From Skeletonema tropicum (lineage: Eukaryota > Bacillariophyta > Thalassiosirophyceae > Thalassiosirales > Thalassiosiraceae): a stretch of DNA of 64,000 bases. Each line of letters starts with the position of its first letter. Position 1 is the stretch's first letter. The notes under the pieces are model-generated. The model was given only the letters and a program-made list of their open reading frames with translations, was not told where the DNA came from and ran no database searches. The stretch covers positions 62,001 through 126,000 of the forward strand of contig CM074143.1 of assembly GCA_037178625.1 (NCBI GenBank). Direction: 5' to 3'. This document shows positions 57,378 through 64,000 of this stretch, piece by piece. The position numbers were made by a program, and so were the translations under genes.

Positions 57378-60300
57378 ATGAAGTTTGGCAACACAAATCC
57401 AGTTATATCCACCGTTGGTAGTAATGGTAAGGGCTTCCGTGCCGTGCGGAATCGGAGCAATGTCGATGCACGTCTTACTTCGTCAGGGGTCAAGACTGCC
57501 GCTAAACCGTCGGCTCCTGTCATTGCATTGAGCGTAACAGACATCAATTGGCGTTTGGTGCGTACCGACGATCGTATCTTCTCGCTGCTAGCGTCTGTTG
57601 CATTAGGCGATGGGTTTGACGTTGCCAAGTTGGAGAAGGAACAACTGCTCTTTTCTGCTCTTTCCGTCTTTGAAGTCGGGTCAATCAAGTACATCCTGAA
57701 TGAACTGTCTGAACATTACCCGAATGTCCCAGTTGGTAAGACTGATTCTACTGACAAAGATGATCTGGTGTCTGCAGCGGTCAACTTCTTAATGTTTGCC
57801 GCTATTGCTCAGAAAGGAGGTACAAGCCAAGCGCCGTACACTTCAAATTGTGAGCATTTTTGGTAAGAGAGAAGGTTAACCTTCGTGTGGTTCAATGATT
57901 TTGGTATTTTTGTTCATTGTACCGTTTTACAAATTCTGTCTTTCCTTTTTACTTACAAGTTTTTTTTTCAACCTTCAACTTCACACCAGTGATGAGAACG
58001 GGAAACTTGTACTTGAAGACAAAACTCATTCGGGCTCCCGTGATCAACCTGTTCAAGATGATGATGAACCGGATTTGTCCGAGAAAGGTGCTGTCACGAA
58101 AAAGTCTAAACCGGTACCTGTCCGAGAGAAGGCCTCTCCTGATTCAACTATCATGTGAGTTTATTTTGTGTGCATGTGCACTGCCGCACTAAGTATCGCT
58201 TGCTTATTGAATCATTTTAGTATAATCGATCACTGAACAATTTTACCTAATAAATAAATGCAACTGCCTTCTACATAGCGAGAATGAGTGGGTTGATTAC
58301 ACCCATTCAGATCTCTCGGATGGATGGAAAAGGAAGAGTATCAAGCGTAAGTGCGGCAAATCCCGCGGAACTATTTACCACCATTACCTCTCCCCTGACA
58401 ACAAAGTTTTCAAGAGGGAGAGGACGCCCGAATGCTGTGCCAGGAGTGCATGGTGCACCACTGCAATGTGTATTGCCTTGGTACAAATACGAAATGCGAA
58501 CGTCGTGAGTGTAGGTTTGGGTACGGTACGGAGACAGAGTACGGCAAGTGTGATACAGATGGGAAACCACTCAGCAAAGTATCGGTGATAGTAACAGATC
58601 AAAAGGGAGTGGAACACTTCCAACTACGCCGTACAAAGTCGCGAAAGTCATGTCAGCACAGTAGGACACTGTTGCAAACCTGGAGGGCAAACATAGATAT
58701 CCAGCTACTGGTTTATAGGTCACATCCAGACAAACCCGATGTCAGCGAGATTGAGAACGTTTGCAAATATGTCGTAGCATACGCCAGCAAGAAGAACCAC
58801 ACGTCCAAGAAGGAGAAAGAAGCAGTGCAGAACATTGTGCAAAGGTAAGTGTGCTCTGAAGATGAAAGTTGTCTCTCACACTGAATTCAGTGCAGTTGTG
58901 TATTCCGCCATCTTCTTTGGTAAAACTGTGCGGTGCACAATTTTGCAAATTGAAACAAAATCTTACGCTGGGTAACCTCACTGTATTCCGCCATCGACTT
59001 TGGTAAAACTGTGCAGTGCACAATTTTGCAAATTGAAACAATCGAACACTGTTAACCCCACTGCTAACACAACCTACCGCCACTATTAATTCTCACCTCC
59101 CAGCAAAAGCTCCGAGGATATAAGTGGTGTCCAAACATTGGTGAAAATGTCACTGAACTGGATGACAAGCAAAAGGCTCATCAGCATACAAGAGGCGGTG
59201 CACGAGATTGATAGGCTGAGTTTAACACTCTGTTCAGATGTGATCACTTACGTGTCGGTTCAGAATTGTCTGAAGCTACGAAAATCATCCGACCCTAAGC
59301 CAAACGACTTGGTCTATAGCTATGCAAGCAGGGAGGAAAAGTACAGCAAACTGACCTTGGATCAGTACTTTTACAAGGAGTGGTGTAGGAAAAAGTTCAT
59401 GATAGACCCTGACAGCAATAGACGCATGAACAGGATACTCATCGCCAAAGGACTCAATTGCAGACCACGTTACCCGGTGGACTACGATTATGCAAGAGGA
59501 ATGTTGTTACTTCACAAGCCATGGAGCTTCGACAAACCACTTAATTTACGCGACAGACAGAGAACAATCAATACATTCAAGTTGATGCTGCAGAAAAGAC
59601 AGGTCCCTACAAGTGTTTGGACCGAATACCAGAGAGCTGTTAGATACGCGCAAGAAAAAAGGATCGAATGTGTGGCAAGAAAAGGGACAATTCAAGCAGA
59701 TGTCAACATTGACGAGCTCGACGATGACGAGGTAGATCAACACCTGAATCATTTGCACTCGACCCAACTCTCTGATAGGAAAGTGGATGAGTTACTTTTG
59801 GGGGGCAAGAAAATCGACGTAGGATTGAATCACGATTGGTCGAAGAGCTCGTTTGATGGAGAAAGAGACGTAACAATACCAGGGGAGGAGTACACAGTCA
59901 AACTCAGAGAGCAACGTGCCAGAGCCATGATGGACGATCATTCAGGCGCAACAATACCCACGAAATCTGACGGATCAAGTTACAACATCGAGGAACTGTC
60001 CGAGGAACAGGCGATGATCGTACTCGCCACTGTCGATACTGTGGTGAAATTCCTTGATAATGACGAGGATTACAAGCCGCTACGAGCAACAATTACAGGA
60101 ATGGGTGGGTGCGGGAAATCGCTGGTAATTAACACCATCATTTCCATCATCAGGAAGCTGACCGATTCGAACAAGACAGTCCAGGTTGCTGCTCCTTCAG
60201 GCAGCGCAGCGTACAACGTCAAAGGGTGCACGCTGCACTCACTTCTGGGAATTAACGTACAGGTACCTTACAAATCATTGGACGCAAAAAGAAGAGAAGA

Positions 60301-61942
60301 AATGTGCAATAAACTGAAAGAGCTGCTCGTACTGATGGTCGATGAAAGAAGCATGTTGGGCTCACACGTAACATTCGGTGCAGAGGAGCATGTGAGAGAT
60401 TGCGCATTTAATGGGCACAATAAACGGGAGAGGTGGGGCGGTGTCCCGGTTGTGTTGTTCTTCGGTGACGACTACCAGCTGCCACCGTCCAACAAGGGGG
60501 GAGCAATAAACGGCTACCACGAATACCACAACAACGATAGGCCAAAAACAATGACAGGAAAGAGTAAAAACAATCAAATATGCGATTACGAGGGTAGCAA
60601 AATCTTGACTGAGATGATGACGGATGTGGTCTTCATGTTGACGAAGAATTTTAGAGCAAAAGACAAGGAGGATAGCGATCTCATGAACAGGATGAGAGTG
60701 GGGAACCAGACTGATGAGGATGCAAAGCGCCTGATCAAACTACACATAGACGAACTCGGAAAATATCATCCAAAACTGAGGGAAGAGGTAGAAAATGACC
60801 CAAAGACGTTGTGGGTATACGCGAAACGGGACGATATGTCCCAGAAAAATGTAGACATGCTGATCAAAACACACGAACGACTGAAAGTACCAATAGCTAG
60901 GCTCAGGTGTCAATTCAGCAGCAGGATGGCGGGCAATAACACAGCATACCAGTCGCACTTTTACGGCAGGAGGCTATTCTACACCTTTGATGTGTGCGTA
61001 GGTGCACATGTTTGCTTGGAGTCAGCCAACATCGATCCCAACTCAGGATTGTACGTCTCAGCTATTGGGGTAGTTGTCGAGATCGTTTACGATAAGGATC
61101 GCTCCGTTGGACCAAACGGTAAAGGTGAGGTTAGCCTACCGAAGTACATTGTTGTGGATTTCCCTACATACAAACCACCACCAGGCGAGGACCCATGGGA
61201 CAAGAACAACCCAACGGTGAGTAAAAGTTGACACACGAAAGACACAAGACAATTGCCACTCTCTGCGAAAACACTACTAACTCATTTCATACTGATACAA
61301 ATGCATCCTACCCCAACTTATTGCGCACAGCACGTGCCAATCCCACCCTACGAGCAGATTTGCAACAGAGGATGCTGCACCGCATTATTCATGCCATTGC
61401 AAATTGCCTACGCCATCACCATCCACCGCTGTCAAGGACTCGAAGCTGGATTCGACAAAGGAGACCGCTGGAACCGCATGATAATAGATCCAGCAGATGA
61501 GTTGTGGGAGATTAGCAAGTTTCTTGGAACAATGTACGTGGCTACCAGCAGAGGCAAAACACTTGGCTCCAAAGATCAAGCATACCCGTCGGACAGTGCC
61601 ATATACTGGACCGGAAGCAACATTTCAACGAACCGATTAAAAAATTGCAAGAGAAAGCAAAATGGCCAGTTCTGCGAATCGTACAAGAAGCGAGCAAATT
61701 GGGTGAAATACTTGGAGGGGAAGGCAGAAGAGTCGAAGACAAGGTATAGCAAGAGAAAGTTGGAAGAAATCACAGAAACATCGTACGCAGCAGCAATCAA
61801 GGGCAATTTCATCAAAGACAGGACAGACCTGACAACCAGGATTACCAACATCATAACCAACCCGAACAAGAAGTGGAAAGAAGCGAAGAAGGATCATGAA
61901 ATCCCAAGTGATTACTTCGCAGGATCTTCATCTGGTGATTAG
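57378..61942 (+). CDS. PIF1-family helicase with RepHel-like middle region (6 exons)
   Basis: Exons 57378-57862, 57990-58154, 58279-58346, 58415-58844, 59104-61216 and 61331-61942 join in frame (1290 residues). Order: unrecognised N-terminus; Cys/His cluster (~246-290; CQECMVHHCNVYC, CRFGYG); a segment like Helitron RepHel after the nuclease, with QLRRT, WRANIDIQ (~329) and KYVVAYASK (~358); then the PIF1 core: Walker A GMGGCGKS (715-722), VDERSM (~795-800), GDDYQLPP (~837-844), AYAITIHRCQG (~1113-1123, across the last junction) and VATSRG (~1157-1162); and a C-terminal domain also found in the 47-kb relic. No HUH nuclease motif is visible. PIF1 enzymes unwind DNA 5' to 3'; the likely role is replication or transposition of the element. 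Confidence 0.85.
58219..58247. repeat. Palindrome 7 in helicase intron 2
   Basis: gtataatcgatcactgaaca followed by attttac; imperfect arms, same consensus. Confidence 0.7.
58917..59033. repeat. Palindromes 8 and 9 in helicase intron 4
   Basis: Two copies of ggtaaaactgtgc-n3-gcacaattttgc within an ~80-bp tandem duplication that begins tgtattccgccatc. Confidence 0.85.
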
Positions 61943-61968
61943 TAAAATTGATCACTGCACAGTTTTAC
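61942..61968. repeat. Palindrome 10 immediately after the helicase stop
   Basis: gtaaaattgatcactgcaca followed by gttttac overlaps the last base of the TAG stop (61940-61942), so it is the very start of the 3' untranslated region. Confidence 0.8.
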
Positions 61969-62021
61969 AAAACAGACACTTTCTCAACACAAAGAATACA
62001 ACAACTCAATTAAGCGTCTGC

Positions 62022-62461
62022 ATCTGGTGATCAGTAAAACATCTGCAAGCGCACGATTCGATATATCAAGCACAGTTTTACAAAAAGACATTTTCTCGTG
62101 ACGAAGAAAGACAAAAACTAAATCGACTAACGCCCGTGTAAAACCTGTATTTCTTTCTCGTACAGACCGATTTAGATGCTCAAAAAGCGCATCTAGTACA
62201 GTCAATTTCTCGCTTTCAACAGGTACTTCTTGCTTTCTACATAGGAACACATACAGATCCTACACCGGTAGTCTCTACCGAGGACTCTACGTGTCCCTAA
62301 AGTAAACCTTCTCACTAAAAAACACATGTACTGATTCCTACCTATAACTCTGTAGAATAATGGGGGTGAAAAATAATGAATTTTCCCACCTGTAATAGAA
62401 GGGCACCTGCGGCCCCCTATTACGCTGCTCTGCACTCCATGAACGGGGGCCCCGAGGGCCG
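62022..62461 (-). repeat. Right inverted terminal repeat of the 14.4-kb element
   Basis: Reverse complement of 48056-48495, ending gaacgggggccccgagggccg. Inner end begins tctggtgatcagtaaaac. Confidence 0.9.
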
Positions 62462-63502
62462 ATGACGATGTCGAGCAGGCGAGTTCTTTGTTAAAGTTAA
62501 AGCAATCATCAAAAAATTATGACATCGAACAGCAGTGCCCTAAAGAGAGCAATGGTAGTGCCGCAACTCCAGTGAATACTCATCATCCGTCTGAAACGGA
62601 CATACCAGCGTCTACTCCTTCTGGTGAGGAGTCAGCAGTTGACCCAACTAATCTTCCGGCGTTGCTGTATCATGCTGGGGAACAACCTGCTACTGTTCGC
62701 GCATATCGCCGCTGCTCAGAAGATCACAGTCTTGTGGGCCGCCAAACCATTCGCGATCATTTATATGATTCTCTGTCTACCAGTAGACTTCCGCGCAGCT
62801 GTCTCGACCGCCTGTTTCATGAGTCTTCTGGTTCTACCGTGAAGGATTATCCGTGTCGTAATGCTACTTCGGTTGCTAGACTGTCAGGAGAACGTGATAA
62901 TGATGGCACCAATATGGGTGTTGGTAATGTTGATAACGCCCCCTTGGAAGCAGACGATGCTGGTGTATTTCGTAGCAATAATGGCAATGCAGCTCGGCCA
63001 GTTGGAGTTGGAGAAATTCCACAGAACACAAAAGCGTCTGGAACTATTGGATCTATGTTGGGAGAGCTGTCGGAAAAGGTCATTCCAGTTCCAGTTGTGA
63101 CACCTGTAAAAGATACAACATCGTCCATTGCTAGACAAGGTGAGTTATTATACTTGTACGAGTGTCACTGGTACGGTGTACGATTCTGAAAATAAATTTG
63201 TCCTCACGACAAAAATATTTTGAGGTCCGATACTTCACTTCATCGCTGACATTTTTGGTCTTTTCCCAATGTTACTTCCAGCTCCGAATATATCGTTAAA
63301 ACATATAATATTCTTTGTGACAACCTGGCTTCAAAAAGTCCTATGTGTCAAGCAAGTCCGACACAAAGGCATACCTCTGAAGGAGATCAAGAAGCAAAGT
63401 ATGGTCGCTGAACAAAATTTGGTAGACGGTCATCGCGAGACGAAGCTTCGTTTCATTCCGAAACATAAATCACAGGAACTTGATGACATAAAATCGTGTT
63501 AG
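62462..63502 (+). CDS. Gene G, 5'-truncated by the element, end of a second element
   Basis: The frame is open from the element boundary (DDDVEQASSLLKLKQSSKN) with no early ATG. Exon 1 ends 63139 (...SSIARQ), the intron has gtgagt and 'cttccag', and exon 2 is 63282-63502 (PNISLKHIIFFVTTWLQKVL to the stop). The visible product has about 290 residues. The N-terminal part is hydrophilic and disordered-looking; exon 2 has one hydrophobic stretch and a basic C-terminus. No family recognised. The sharp start of coding-like sequence at 62462 suggests the 14.4-kb element interrupted this gene, but its 5' half is not on the other flank. Confidence 0.55.
63188..63222. repeat. Second-type palindrome in the intron of gene G
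   Basis: gaaaataaatttgtcctcac followed by gacaaaaatattttg; imperfect copy of the palindrome at 63645. Confidence 0.75.
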
Positions 63503-63644
63503 TGACACTTGGCAACATAATGGACTTACAGAAACACTCCTTAGACAGTCCTGTTTGCCACACCATTTGCGACAGCTTGGTCAGTTCAGGTATATCATCC
63601 CTGGAGAGAAGTTCTTTTCCAATGCAATATTCACAACTTGCATG

Positions 63645-63679
63645 GAAAATAAATTTGTCTTGAAGACAAATTTATTTTC
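63645..63679. repeat. Second-type palindrome downstream of gene G
   Basis: Perfect 17-bp arms (gaaaataaatttgtctt) around a single G. Lies 140 bp after the gene G stop and 60 bp before a terminal-repeat-like sequence. Confidence 0.9.
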
Positions 63680-63739
63680 AATCGCGGCAACATGACAAAT
63701 TAACGACAATCAATAAAGGATACAACAAAGGGAGAATAT

Positions 63740-64000
63740 TTCTCGTGATGAAGAAACATGTCACCTATAATGACAATGTACCTGTATTTCTTTCTGCAAA
63801 TGACGGTATCCTCGACAGATATAGCCAATCAATTTCTGTAAAAAGCACCTTTAAGCCAGGTACTTCTCGCTTTCTACGTAGGAACAAGTACAAATCCTAC
63901 AGCGGTATGGTCTACAGAGCCTCTACGTGTCCACCAGGTAAACTTTCTCACTAAATAGCTACTATACTGATTCCTACCAAGATCCCTGTAGAAAAAAGTT
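63740..64000. repeat. Diverged second right terminal repeat, cut by window end
   Basis: Aligns with the right TIR from 'ttctcgtgacgaagaaag' (62087) onward: shared cctgtatttctttct, tcaatttctcgctttc-like and tactgattcctacc blocks in the same order. It is the inner part of the end of a related element lying beyond the window. Confidence 0.75.

Larger units (their letters stand above)
48056..62461. mobile_element. 14.4-kb element with long inverted terminal repeats and a PIF1 helicase
   Basis: Inverted repeats of ~440 bp begin CGGCCCTCGGGGCCCC at both ends. Between them lie six genes: three plus-strand (49563-50487, 51482-52351, 57378-61942) and three minus-strand (50836-51237, 52568-54127, 54176-56511). 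Only the helicase is recognised. No DDE transposase, retroviral-type integrase, tyrosine recombinase, protein-primed DNA polymerase, capsid or FtsK-type ATPase motif was seen, so the unit does not match Polinton/Maverick, and the long TIRs argue against a canonical Helitron. The left end sits in a repeat also present, uninterrupted, at 35400-35450. No target duplication is evident. Confidence 0.8.

Noticed and set aside
48056..62461. Polinton/Maverick or virophage
   Set aside because: No protein-primed polymerase, retroviral-type integrase, FtsK/HerA ATPase, cysteine protease or capsid motif recognised; only long TIRs and size agree.
1..64000. tRNA, rRNA or CRISPR features
   Set aside because: No cloverleaf with matching arms, rRNA core or regular spacer array was found by reading; a covariance-model search was not possible.

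Overview
The window looks like nuclear DNA of a diatom, probably a centric one. The evidence is short GT-AG introns, plastid precursors with diatom-type bipartite targeting (cleavage contexts such as SAF-VAP), a GH19-type chitinase-like secreted protein, an FkbM-type methyltransferase relic and a CEP120-like centriolar protein. There is one assembly gap (31186-31685). I cannot name the species from the sequence alone.

Host gene region (1-27.2 kb). A plastid protein fragment is followed by: an acidic protein with a PP1-docking motif; three neighbouring single-pass membrane proteins sharing one juxtamembrane domain (a seven-exon chitinase-like fusion, a Thr-rich mucin-like protein and an acidic mucin-like protein); a CEP120-like C2/coiled-coil protein; a PPP-family phosphatase transcribed divergently from it; a menin homologue; two tandem coiled-coil paralogues; a membrane RING-H2 protein; and a thylakoid-lumen pentapeptide-repeat protein.

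Repeat region (27.3-48 kb). It holds an identical 369-bp repeat pair, a PIF/Harbinger-like element (TTA target duplication) with a Stowaway-like MITE (TA duplication) inside it, a TTAA-flanked element with a frameshifted gene, an FkbM methyltransferase pseudogene, a ~190-bp satellite, and a relic related to the C-terminus of the large element's helicase.

Large element (48.06-62.46 kb). A 14.4-kb unit is bounded by ~440-bp inverted terminal repeats. It carries six genes, five of which I do not recognise; the sixth is a six-exon PIF1-type helicase of about 1290 residues with a Helitron-RepHel-like segment but no visible HUH nuclease motif. A short palindrome, consensus about GTAAAATTGTGC-n3-GCACAATTTTAC, recurs at least ten times, only in introns and at gene 3' ends. 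To the right, 62.46-64 kb shows the end of a second, diverged element with the same plan (gene, palindrome, terminal repeat) but a different palindrome. I consider this family the most likely undescribed system in the window.
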